NCBI GenBank assembly: GCA_051884915.1
Contig: JBJEWF010000020.1
Location: forward strand, 21,248-85,247
Origin: RUG572 sp051884915
GTDB lineage: Bacteria > Verrucomicrobiota > Kiritimatiellia > RFP12 > UBA1067
DNA: 64,000 bases
Reading direction: 5' to 3'
The notes beneath the pieces were generated by a model that worked only from the letters and a program-made list of their open reading frames with translations, had not been told where the DNA came from and ran no database searches. Within the stretch, counting starts at the first letter, position 1; each line of letters begins with the position of its first letter. The position numbers were made by a program, and so were the translations under genes. Shown here piece after piece: positions 23,615-31,389 of the stretch.

Positions 23615-24805
23615 CTACTGCGCGCTGAAACGGTATTCCGTCCGCGAACGGAACGTCTCGCCCGGGCGGAGCACCGTGGACGGGAACTCCGGATGGTTCG
23701 GCGAATCCGGGAAGTGCTGCGTTTCGAGCGCCACGCCGGCGTACTGGCAGAGATGCCGGCCCGCGGCCTTGGCGGGCAGCTCGTCCGTCATGTTCTGCGC
23801 GCCGTACATCTGCATGCCGGGTTCGGTCGTCCAGATCTCCAGCTTGCGGCCGGAAACGGGATCGCGCAGCGTGCAGGCCGGCTTGAGTTCGCCCGGCTTG
23901 CCGCGCAGCACGAAGTTGTGGTCGTACCAGTTGTCCATCGGCGCGAGCGACGCATCGGCTTTCATCAGATCGGCCCTGGCCCCGATGGCGCGCGGCTCCG
24001 TGAAATCGAATCCCGTGCCCTTCACCGGCGCATGGGACGTGGGAATCAGGCCTTCCGTCGTCTTCGTGTACGCGTCGGCGAAGATCTGAAGCTCCTGGCC
24101 GAGCACGTTGCCGCTCGACTCGCCCGCCATGTTCCAGTAGGAATGGTGCGTCAGGTTCAGCACCGTCGGCTTGTCCGTCGTGGCCTCGTAGTCGATCGTC
24201 CACGTGTTGTCCGGCAGAACCCTGTAGGTGACCTTGCACGTCACCGTGCCCGGGAAGCCCATTTCGCCGTCCGCGGAGACATAGGTCAGTTCGAGCCCGG
24301 GGACGCCTTTCTCGTGAATCGGCTTTGCCTTCCACACCTTCTTGTCCCAGCCGTCGGGGCCGCCATGGAGGTTGCAATGCCGCTTGGCCTTGTTCTCGTT
24401 GATCGGCAGCTGGTATTCCTTGCCGTCGATCTTGAACTTGCCGTCGGCGATGCGGTTGCCGAAACGGCCGATGAGCGTGCCCATCGAGAAGCCGAACGTC
24501 TCGTATTCCTCCGGCGTGTTCCAGCCCAGCGTCACGTCGGCGAGATTGCCGAACTTGTCCGGCGCGTAGCAGCGCACCAGGCGCCCGCCGTAGTCGGAAA
24601 TCTCGACCGTCAGGCCGCCCTTGCCCTGCAGCCGGTAGAGTTTCACCACCTGCCCGTTGGCAAGCTTGCCGAACGGCCGGATCCGCCGTCCCAGCTGTCC
24701 GTGCGCCTTCGTCGCGGCCCGGCCGCACGCGGCGGACGCATCGTTCTTGGCGAAGCACAGGCCCGCGGCCGTCACGGCGCAGGCGAGAGTCATCATGGTT
24801 TTCAT
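23615..24805 (-). CDS. Secreted aldose 1-epimerase (mutarotase)
   Basis: A 396-residue GalM-family enzyme that interconverts alpha and beta anomers of aldoses. It starts at ATG 24805 with an AAAGGA ribosome binding site 8 nt upstream; an ATG nine bases earlier is possible. A signal peptide (MKTMMTLACAVTAAGLCFA) makes it periplasmic or extracellular, unlike cytoplasmic E. coli GalM. Signatures include GRFGNRIADGKFKIDGKEYQLPINEN, the substrate-binding LHGGPDGWDKKVW, the catalytic His segment LTHHSYWNMAG and the C-terminal Glu region CQYAGVALETQHFPDSPNHPEFPS. It probably helps processing of sugars released from glycans outside the cell. Confidence 0.93.
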   Translation of the reverse strand: MKTMMTLACAVTAAGLCFAKNDASAACGRAATKAHGQLGRRIRPFGKLANGQVVKLYRLQGKGGLTVEISDYGGRLVRCYAPDKFGNLADVTLGWNTPEEYETFGFSMGTLIGRFGNRIADGKFKIDGKEYQLPINENKAKRHCNLHGGPDGWDKKVWKAKPIHEKGVPGLELTYVSADGEMGFPGTVTCKVTYRVLPDNTWTIDYEATTDKPTVLNLTHHSYWNMAGESSGNVLGQELQIFADAYTKTTEGLIPTSHAPVKGTGFDFTEPRAIGARADLMKADASLAPMDNWYDHNFVLRGKPGELKPACTLRDPVSGRKLEIWTTEPGMQMYGAQNMTDELPAKAAGRHLCQYAGVALETQHFPDSPNHPEFPSTVLRPGETFRSRTEYRFSAQ

Positions 24806-24810
24806 GTCTT

Positions 24811-25305
24811 TCATCCTTTGAATATGAAATGCTTGCGAGCGAAAAAGTTGACGAGGAACGACACGACGACCTCGACCAGAACGGCCAGGGTCGTCATCAT
24901 TCCCGCATAGTGGATGAGCAGCTTCATCACGCCGAGGGCGACCGCCGTGGCGAACGTCGCCATCCCGAAGAACATGCCGAACTCCGCGTACCACCTGAAT
25001 TTCCCCGGCTTGAACACGAACCGGCGGTTCATCAGCCAGCAGAAGACGTTGGCGCACGCGAAACCCACGGCCGTCGCCGCGCAGGCGCGGACGGACCGGA
25101 CGGCGTCCGACACCTCGACGGCGGGCAGATGCGCGAAACGCACCGCCCAGTCGTCGGGAGTCAGGCACTTCAGGCACGTCGCGGCCAGGGCGTAGAAGAT
25201 CCCCGTCTGCACGCCTGTCGCCAATACGCCGATCGCGCCGTACTTGACGAACTGCTCGAACGGCGTGCATCCATGCGACAGAAAACGCTTCAGGGACTGT
25301 CTCAT
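24811..25305 (-). CDS. GtrA-like membrane protein
   Basis: A small integral membrane protein of 164 residues with about four hydrophobic segments. It has the GtrA family pattern (FVKYGAIGVLATGVQTGIFYAL at the start; FACANVFCWLMNRRFVFKPG, the N-R-x-F-x-F motif; VSFLVNFFARKHFIFKG at the end). GtrA proteins are thought to help flip or position polyprenyl-linked sugars used in surface polysaccharide modification. The start at ATG 25305 has a CGGAGAG ribosome binding site. It lies between a divergent etfA and galM in a tight operon. Confidence 0.88.
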   Translation of the reverse strand: MRQSLKRFLSHGCTPFEQFVKYGAIGVLATGVQTGIFYALAATCLKCLTPDDWAVRFAHLPAVEVSDAVRSVRACAATAVGFACANVFCWLMNRRFVFKPGKFRWYAEFGMFFGMATFATAVALGVMKLLIHYAGMMTTLAVLVEVVVSFLVNFFARKHFIFKG

Positions 25306-25319
25306 CGGCTCTCCGGCGA

Positions 25320-26156
25320 TCAGCCCAGAAGTTCGTTGACCTTCTTCATCACCTCGAACGCGTCCGCCACGTAGAGGACGTCCGCCTTGCCCTGCGCCCA
25401 GCCGCAATTCGCGTCGAGGTTCACGGCGCGGCGCTCCGCGATGAACCGCCAGCCGACCACGTGCGGCTCCTCGCCATGGCAGCAGGTCGCGAGGCCCTTG
25501 GCGTGACGCGGCGTCGAACCCGTCTGGCCGACCTGGTTCATGTGGCTCATGAACGAAAACGCCTGCGCGGCCTCCGGCATGTCCACGAGGGACTTGGACG
25601 AACCGAGCGAGGCGCCGCTCTTCCCGAGGAAATCCGTGATCGTCGCCGCGGCGACATCGAGATGCGCCGCGCCGTCGGCCTGCTTCTTCGTCCAGCCCGC
25701 TCCCGCCACAAAGAGCAGCTGCGCGTCCGGCTTGACCGTCGAGGCGCCGCCGCGACCGGCCGCCACGACGCCATTCGCCGTCGTCCGGGACGGCTGGGAT
25801 GCGGCGAGGTCGGGAACGAGCGGCGTCACGCCGAGCTTTGCGCAGATCTCGCCGAAGAGCGACGGGTCGGTCGCCACCACCCACGGCTTCGCCGTCCGCG
25901 TGAACGTCGTCAGGATGCGCTGGCGGTAGGCCCAGCGCTGGACCGTGGCCGTTTCGCCCGCGATCGCCACGTCGACGACGTTGGTGTCGATTTCCGCGCC
26001 CGCACGGAGCGCCGCCGCCGGCATGGCGCGCTTCACGCGCGAGTTGCCCGGCACCAGAATCAGATCGGCCGCCGCCCCCTGAATCGCCGCCGCGAACGCG
26101 GGAACGTCCTGGGAATACGTGCCGTTTCCTTCAATCACAAATGCTTTGACGACCAT
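25320..26156 (-). CDS. Divergent electron transfer flavoprotein alpha-like protein
   Basis: A 278-residue EtfA-like protein with the alpha-subunit layout but a weakened C-terminal FAD site. HMNQVGQTGSTPRHAKGLATCCHGEEPHVVGWRFIAERRAVNLDANCGWAQGKADVLYVADAFEVMKKVNELL keeps the GQTG turn. It replaces the canonical GISGAxQH and NxDxxAPIF blocks. An N-terminal block (VVKAFVIEGNGTYSQDVPAFAAAIQGAAADLILVPGNSR) is recognisable. There is no ferredoxin domain. It is downstream of an etfB-like partner by 4 bp. It may bind FAD differently, or not at all, so its electron transfer function is uncertain. Confidence 0.75.
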   Translation of the reverse strand: MVVKAFVIEGNGTYSQDVPAFAAAIQGAAADLILVPGNSRVKRAMPAAALRAGAEIDTNVVDVAIAGETATVQRWAYRQRILTTFTRTAKPWVVATDPSLFGEICAKLGVTPLVPDLAASQPSRTTANGVVAAGRGGASTVKPDAQLLFVAGAGWTKKQADGAAHLDVAAATITDFLGKSGASLGSSKSLVDMPEAAQAFSFMSHMNQVGQTGSTPRHAKGLATCCHGEEPHVVGWRFIAERRAVNLDANCGWAQGKADVLYVADAFEVMKKVNELLG

Positions 26157-26160
26157 GGCT

Positions 26161-26961
26161 TCAACCCCTCATCCATTCCACGATTTCCTGCGCAACCGCC
26201 TCGACCGGCAGATCCTTCTTGACGACCGTGTCGCGTTTGGCGGACGGGACTTCCGTCTTCACGTAGGCGATGCCGCCCACGCCGACGGCGGCGGCCGGCG
26301 CCTTCATCAGCGCCGGCATCAGGCCGCGCATGTTCATCATGCCCACCTGCGGATTGTTCGGCGGTTCGGGCAGACTGCCCGTCGCCCAGCCGATGGCCGC
26401 GGGGAAGCCCGCGCAGGTGGAGGACAGATACTGGCCCCCTTCAATGCGCTCAAGCACGGAAAACGAATCGTCGTCCGCCACCTTCAGCTCGTCCACGGCC
26501 ATGAAAAATTCGGTGATGCCCAGTTTCTCCGCCACGAACTGCAACGTGACGCCCGCATCGCGCGAAGCGCTCGCGCATCCGCCGAACAGCAGGTCCGGCG
26601 GTTCGGGCAGCGTCCCGATCGCCTTCGCGAGTTCGGCCGCCGTCTGCTTCGCATCCGTAAAGCCGCCCGCCGGCGCGTTGACCGCCACGAGCTGGAACGG
26701 CGCCTTCTGCGCGACCGTCATCATCAGCTGCTGCAGCTTCGCCTTCGGCCCCAGGGCCACCAGCGTCACTTTCGAGCCCGCCCGGGCCTTCGCCAGGGCG
26801 GCCGCCTCGTACAGCGCGCACGCCGCCCACGGATCCAGCACGCTCGGCAGCATCTGCTCGTTCTTCAGGCCGGGCCCCTGCGGCGTCTGCACCGGCTCCA
26901 GCGTCTGCAGCGGATCCGGCACCAGCGAACCGCATACCACGATATTCAACGGTTTTCCCAT
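26161..26961 (-). CDS. Divergent electron transfer flavoprotein beta-like protein
   Basis: A 266-residue EtfB-like protein. The N-terminal NIVVCGSLVPDPLQTLEPVQTPQGPGLKNEQMLPSVLDPWAACALYEAAALAKAR aligns in layout with EtfB, with LDPWAACALYEA in place of VNPFDEYALEEG. A later GGCASASRDAGVTLQFVAEKLGI corresponds to the nucleotide-binding segment DGDTAQVGxxxAExL, but its key residues are changed. It has an AAAGGAGATGAG ribosome binding site and heads the operon etfB2-etfA2-gtrA-galM. Both subunits have diverged together, suggesting a functional but specialised pair. Confidence 0.75.
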   Translation of the reverse strand: MGKPLNIVVCGSLVPDPLQTLEPVQTPQGPGLKNEQMLPSVLDPWAACALYEAAALAKARAGSKVTLVALGPKAKLQQLMMTVAQKAPFQLVAVNAPAGGFTDAKQTAAELAKAIGTLPEPPDLLFGGCASASRDAGVTLQFVAEKLGITEFFMAVDELKVADDDSFSVLERIEGGQYLSSTCAGFPAAIGWATGSLPEPPNNPQVGMMNMRGLMPALMKAPAAAVGVGGIAYVKTEVPSAKRDTVVKKDLPVEAVAQEIVEWMRG

Positions 26962-27002
26962 CTCATCTCCTTTTTGTCGGTCAAAAGTTCCAACCCGGCT
27001 CC

Positions 27003-27011
27003 ATTATAGCA
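27003..27011 (-). promoter_or_regulatory. Extended -10 promoter of the second ETF operon
   Basis: On the minus strand GTTTTTGC-TATAAT ends at 27003 (-10 at 27003-27008, TG at 27010-27011). No -35 box is visible in the GC-rich upstream sequence. The leader to the etfB2 start is about 35 nt and carries a good ribosome binding site. The context is almost the same as the prs promoter. Confidence 0.6.
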
Positions 27012-27033
27012 AAAACGCCCCATTCGCGCCGCG

Positions 27034-29514
27034 TCAGCCGAACAGCGACATCTGGCCGGGAAGATCGGAAAGTTTCTTGCGCGGCCGGCGGACGAGTTTG
27101 GGCGCGTCGACGTCCAGCTCGTTCGCCTCAAGGTTCTTGAGAATCTGGTCGGCGCGGTCCACGACGGCATGCGGCAGTCCCGCCATCGCCGCGACGTGGA
27201 TGCCGAAGCTCTTCTCCGCGATGCCCGGCACGATCCGGCGCAGGAACGCGATCCGTCCCACGTCCTCCTTCACCCGCACCGTCCAGTTCCTGACGCCCGG
27301 GAACCTGTCCGCGAGATCGGTCAATTCGTGATAGTGCGTGGCGAAAAGCGTCTTCGCCTTCACCTTCGGGTTCTCATGCAGATACTCGGCCACCGACCAG
27401 GCGATGGAGATGCCGTCGAACGTCGAGGTTCCGCGCCCGATTTCATCGAGCACGATCAACGACCGCGGCGTCGCGTTGTTCAGGATGTTCGCGCACTCCT
27501 GCATTTCGACGAGGAACGTCGAGCGCCCGCGGCTCAGGTCGTCGCCCGCGCCAATCCGCGTGAAGACGCGGTCGAGCGCGCCGAGACGCATGGACGCGGC
27601 CGGCACGAACGACCCCGCCTGCGCCATGATGGCGATTGTGGCCACCTGGCGGATGTAGGTCGACTTGCCGGCCATGTTCGGCCCCGTGATCAGCATCACC
27701 TGATCCGTCGTGCAGTTCAGCTTCGCCGAATTGGGGACGAACGGTTCGGCATCCGGCAGCTGCTCGATGATCGGATGGCGGCCGTCGACGATGTCCAGCA
27801 CGTCCGAATCGTCCACGCGCGGCCGCACGTAGCCGGCCGCCAGCGCGCGGTCGGCGAACGACAGGAGCGCATCGAGTTCGCCCAGGGCGGAGGCCGTCCG
27901 CTGGATGGACGCCGTCCGCCGCGCCACGTCGGCGACAATCGCCCGGAAGATCTCCAGCTCCAGCGCGAACGACTTGTCCTGCGCGCCGAGCACCTTCTGC
28001 TCGTATTCCTTCAGTTCCGCCGTCGTGAAGCGCTCGACGTTCGTCAGCGTCTGGCGGCGCTCGTATTCCGGCGGCACGGACGCGGCCGCGGCCTTCGAGA
28101 TCTCGATGTAGAATCCGAAAACGGAATTGCGGCGGACGCGCAGCGTCCTGATGCCCGTGCGCGCCACCTCTTTCGCCTGGTACGCGGCAATCCACCGGTG
28201 GCCCGCCGTGGCGACGTTCCGGAGCTCGTCCAGGCCGGCGTCGTAGCCCGGCGCGATCAGATTGCCCTCGGAGAGCAGCACGTTCGGATTCTCGGCGATG
28301 GCCCGGTCGATCAGGTCGACGACCGCCTGCTCCGGCGAAAGCCGCGCGGCGAGATCCCGCAGGGCGGTCGCCGGCAGCGGCTCGACGCCCGCGCGAAGAT
28401 CCGGCACCGGACGCAGCGAAGCCGCAAGCGCCTTCAGATCGCGCGCATTCGCCCGCCCCGAATCGACCTTGGCGATCAGCCGTTCCAAATCGCGGACTTC
28501 GCCCAGGCGGCACCGCAGCGACGAGAGGCGCAGCCGGTCCCCGACAAGCGTCTCCACGGCGTCCAGCCGCGCGTTGATCGCCGCCGGCTGGCGCAGCGGC
28601 TGGCGGATCCAGCCCGCCAGCAGACGCGACCCCATCGGCGTTTTCGCGACGTTCAGGACGCCCAGCAGCGAGGCCTCGCGCGAAACGCCGTCGCCCGGCA
28701 GCAGGGCCAGGTGGCGGATCGTCCCGGCGTCGAGCGCGAGGAAGTCGTCCGACTCCCGCAACCGCAGCGTCCGGATGTGGGCGACGGCGTGGCGCAGCGT
28801 CGTGTGCACGTAGTGGAGCAGCGCGCCCGCGGCACACACCAGATCGCCGCGATCCCTCTCCTTTGTCGACTCCAGGCCAAATCCGTCCAGGGCCGTCACG
28901 TTGAAATGGCGCAGCAGCTCCTCGCGCGCCGCATCGGGCGCGAACGTCCAGGCGTCCGCGTACGTCGTCTTCTCCGGCAACGCCCCCTCGTCCCCTTCGG
29001 GGCGCGGCCGCACGATTTCCGCCGGCCGATACCGCGCCAGCGCGTCGTCGAGCTTCTCCGGCGAAGCGAAACCCTCCACGACGAATTCGCCCGTCGACAA
29101 ATCCAGCAGCGCCAGCCCCAGTCCCGACACGGCGGAAACGTAGGTGTTGACGTTCGCGTCAAGAAGGCCGTCCTCGGTGATCGTGCCGGGCGTCACGATG
29201 CGCGTGACCTCCCGGCGGACGATCTGCCCCTTCTTCACGAGCCGCGGATCCTCCATCTGGTCGCAGATGGCGGCCGTCTTGCCGGCCCGGATGAGCTTCG
29301 CCAGATAGGCGTCGAGCGCGTGGTACGGCACGCCGCAGAGAGGCTGGCCGGCGCGCTGCGTCAGCGTGGCGCCCAGAATCGGCGAGGCCGCGACGGCGTC
29401 CTCGCCGAACATCTCGTAGAAATCCCCGAGGCGGAACATCAAGATCGCGCCCGGCGGCAGCCCGCGCTTGATCGCGCGATACTGACGCTGCATGGGAGTC
29501 AGCTCTTCAGCCAT
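27034..29514 (-). CDS. mutS: DNA mismatch repair ATPase MutS
   Basis: Recognises mispaired bases and recruits MutL. The 826-residue protein is a full-length MutS1. It has the N-terminal mismatch-reading motif GDFYEMFGEDA (F-x-E) near residue 30, connector and lever domains, and an ATPase with Walker A GPNMAGKST near residue 620. Walker B (LIVLDEIGRGTSTFDG) and ATHYHEL follow. The C-terminus ends shortly after LSDLPGQMSLFG, a plausible clamp-binding motif (QMSLF). mutL is not in this window. It begins 30 bp after the GH31 stop. Confidence 0.98.
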   Translation of the reverse strand: MAEELTPMQRQYRAIKRGLPPGAILMFRLGDFYEMFGEDAVAASPILGATLTQRAGQPLCGVPYHALDAYLAKLIRAGKTAAICDQMEDPRLVKKGQIVRREVTRIVTPGTITEDGLLDANVNTYVSAVSGLGLALLDLSTGEFVVEGFASPEKLDDALARYRPAEIVRPRPEGDEGALPEKTTYADAWTFAPDAAREELLRHFNVTALDGFGLESTKERDRGDLVCAAGALLHYVHTTLRHAVAHIRTLRLRESDDFLALDAGTIRHLALLPGDGVSREASLLGVLNVAKTPMGSRLLAGWIRQPLRQPAAINARLDAVETLVGDRLRLSSLRCRLGEVRDLERLIAKVDSGRANARDLKALAASLRPVPDLRAGVEPLPATALRDLAARLSPEQAVVDLIDRAIAENPNVLLSEGNLIAPGYDAGLDELRNVATAGHRWIAAYQAKEVARTGIRTLRVRRNSVFGFYIEISKAAAASVPPEYERRQTLTNVERFTTAELKEYEQKVLGAQDKSFALELEIFRAIVADVARRTASIQRTASALGELDALLSFADRALAAGYVRPRVDDSDVLDIVDGRHPIIEQLPDAEPFVPNSAKLNCTTDQVMLITGPNMAGKSTYIRQVATIAIMAQAGSFVPAASMRLGALDRVFTRIGAGDDLSRGRSTFLVEMQECANILNNATPRSLIVLDEIGRGTSTFDGISIAWSVAEYLHENPKVKAKTLFATHYHELTDLADRFPGVRNWTVRVKEDVGRIAFLRRIVPGIAEKSFGIHVAAMAGLPHAVVDRADQILKNLEANELDVDAPKLVRRPRKKLSDLPGQMSLFG

Positions 29515-29544
29515 GGCGGCATCCTTGACGGGAACGGCCTGCGC

Positions 29545-31197
29545 TCACTGCTTCACGAAATGGGGCAGCCGCGACAGCGGCGTCGCCACCGTGATCCGCG
29601 CCGGGCCGACGACCGACGTCCCGTCGTCGGCCTTCCAGACGCCCGGCGGAACAAGCACCGTCCGCGTCGCGGCGCCCTTCTCCATCTGCGGCGCCACGAG
29701 AAGCCGCTCGCCCATCATGAACTCGTCGATGACGCCGGCGTAGCCCTGTCCCGGGAAGTTGTATTCGAGGTTGCGGAGAATCGGTTCGCCGTCCACGGCG
29801 GCCCGCTTCGCCAGCTCGACGATCATCGGCACGAACTTCTGGCGAAGCGCCACCGTGTCGCGCACGATCTGCCGCCTGTCGGCATCCAGCACGCGCCACG
29901 GCGAGGCGGAGAACTGCATCATCGGGCAAAGCGCGTGGATTTGCGCGCTGCGCACGAAGAGATCGGGCTCGAACGGCGAACCGGGGATGAAGGTCGTCCA
30001 TTCGCCGCCGCCCACCATGTCGGGGCAGATGAACGGCTGGCCGACGAGGCCCGCGCCAATCATGTCCGCAACGATGCGGCGAAGCGCCTCCCACGTGTGC
30101 GGCTTGTCGTGCAGACGGACCACCACGGGCATCTGCTGCATGCGCCACAGGTTGCGGATCTCGCAGAACGGATACTTGAGCGCGTAGGCCGCGTAGCCGT
30201 TGTTGAGCGTCCCGTTCGTCGCCTTCGGATCCAGCGCCTCGCAGGCGGTGAGATCGTAGGCCGTCAGGTCGGCGCCGTCCAGCTTGAACCCGTCCACGCC
30301 AAAATCCCTGACGAGCCCGTCCAGCACCTCCGTGAACCATGCGTTGGCATTGGGATGCGAGAAGTCGAGAAACGCGCTGTAACCGTTCCACCAGCGGCAG
30401 GCCTTCGCCGCGACGCGGCCGTTGGCCGGCGGCCGCTTGCCCTTCTCCGCCAGGAAACCGCCCTTGACGGGATAGCCCTTCACGTCATCGGGATTCGTGC
30501 CCCAGGCCACCCGGCGGAAGGACGGCAGATCCATGCCCACGTACGGGCACATCCACAGCATGACCTTGTAGCCCATCGCGTGCAGCTTGTCCATCATGCC
30601 CTTCGGATCCCGGAAACGGGCCGGCTCGAAGCGCCAGTCGCCATAGCCCGCCTGCCACGTGTCGTCGATCATCAGCACGCCGGCCGGCACGCCGTTGTCG
30701 CGCATGGACCTGGCGTAGTCCAGGACGTCCTTCTCGTTCTGGTGGTAGGTGAGCTCGATCCAGGTGTTGATCTGCGGCGCGCTGAAAAACAGCGGATCGG
30801 GCATCTTGCCGCTCGCCGGGAACCACCTGCGCATGGCATGGCGGTAGGCCTCGGGAAGCGTCGTGCCGCCGGTGGCGACCACGACTTCGGAATCGGCGTC
30901 CATCACGATCCTGCCGTTCTTCAGCACGATCGTGGACTGGGCGTCCGCCCAGATCACGCGGCCCCTGTCCGACAGCAGAAGCGACGCGCACTGGTTGTGG
31001 TAGTTGTTCCTGCGGAGATCGATCGTCACGTCGCTCGCCGCCGTAAACGGCATCTTCGTGCCGAAGTAGTTCGCCGCGCCCCACCAGCCTTCGCCCGGCA
31101 GCATCTGGACTTCCTTCACCTCGGCCGACGCGCCGAACGCGGCCAGAAACGCCAGCCCCAAGGCGGACGCCCTTACGAATTTCACAGTATGTTCCAT
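29545..31197 (-). CDS. Secreted GH31-family glycoside hydrolase
   Basis: A 550-residue exported enzyme (signal peptide MEHTVKFVRASALGLAFLAAFGASA). The TIM-barrel core has ELTYHQNEKDVLDYARSMRDNGVPAGVLMIDDTWQAGYGDWRFEPARFRDPKGMMDKLHAMGYKVMLWMCP. The nucleophile motif DGFKLDGADL (Asp near residue 303) and the later CPDMVGGGEW segment follow. These are typical of clan GH-D family 31, which includes alpha-glucosidases, alpha-xylosidases and alpha-galactosidases. Specificity cannot be assigned; the short N-terminal domain resembles family members active on alpha-galactosides. The ATG lies 6 nt after a -10 box, so the message is probably leaderless. Confidence 0.88.
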   Translation of the reverse strand: MEHTVKFVRASALGLAFLAAFGASAEVKEVQMLPGEGWWGAANYFGTKMPFTAASDVTIDLRRNNYHNQCASLLLSDRGRVIWADAQSTIVLKNGRIVMDADSEVVVATGGTTLPEAYRHAMRRWFPASGKMPDPLFFSAPQINTWIELTYHQNEKDVLDYARSMRDNGVPAGVLMIDDTWQAGYGDWRFEPARFRDPKGMMDKLHAMGYKVMLWMCPYVGMDLPSFRRVAWGTNPDDVKGYPVKGGFLAEKGKRPPANGRVAAKACRWWNGYSAFLDFSHPNANAWFTEVLDGLVRDFGVDGFKLDGADLTAYDLTACEALDPKATNGTLNNGYAAYALKYPFCEIRNLWRMQQMPVVVRLHDKPHTWEALRRIVADMIGAGLVGQPFICPDMVGGGEWTTFIPGSPFEPDLFVRSAQIHALCPMMQFSASPWRVLDADRRQIVRDTVALRQKFVPMIVELAKRAAVDGEPILRNLEYNFPGQGYAGVIDEFMMGERLLVAPQMEKGAATRTVLVPPGVWKADDGTSVVGPARITVATPLSRLPHFVKQ

Positions 31198-31203
31198 GTC
31201 TTG

Positions 31204-31212
31204 ATTATACCA
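31204..31212 (-). promoter_or_regulatory. Extended -10 promoter placing the GH31 start codon at +1
   Basis: On the minus strand TGG-TATAAT (-10 at 31204-31209) is followed by six bases and then the ATG at 31197. No ribosome binding site can fit. The transcript would start at or within a base or two of the ATG. Confidence 0.6.
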
Positions 31213-31290
31213 TAATTATTCCGCTGGCGAATGGCCGCTTTCCCGGCCGATCGCAGCGCGTCCGGACGGGGGCGGCGGGGCGGGCAAAAT

Positions 31291-31346
31291 CTAATGGAAC
31301 TCTAATGCAACGCAAATACGCGTCTAACGGACAAAGCAGATAATAT
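31291..31346 (+). promoter_or_regulatory. Candidate Pho box: four 11-bp tandem repeats and -10 of the porin-pst operon
   Basis: Seven-base units start at 31291 (CTAATGG), 31302 (CTAATGC), 31313 (CAAATAC, degenerate) and 31324 (CTAACGG), exactly 11 bp apart. The first two share the linker AAC. They take the place of a -35 element and end 10 bp before a -10 box (TAATAT 31341-31346, or GATAAT 31339-31344). An 11-bp period on one helix face and this distance to the -10 are what PhoB-type regulators use. The unit sequence differs from E. coli CTGTCAT. The operon it drives encodes phosphate uptake. Confidence 0.7.
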
Positions 31347-31389
31347 GCGCGTCTTGAAAAAACCAGAAACCCGAAATGATAGGGAAAAA

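Noticed and set aside
27169..31215. Plus-strand open frame of 1,348 codons opposite mutS and GH31
   Set aside because: It spans two unrelated, well-recognised minus-strand genes, has an Arg/His-rich composition, and shows no family match; a codon-bias shadow.
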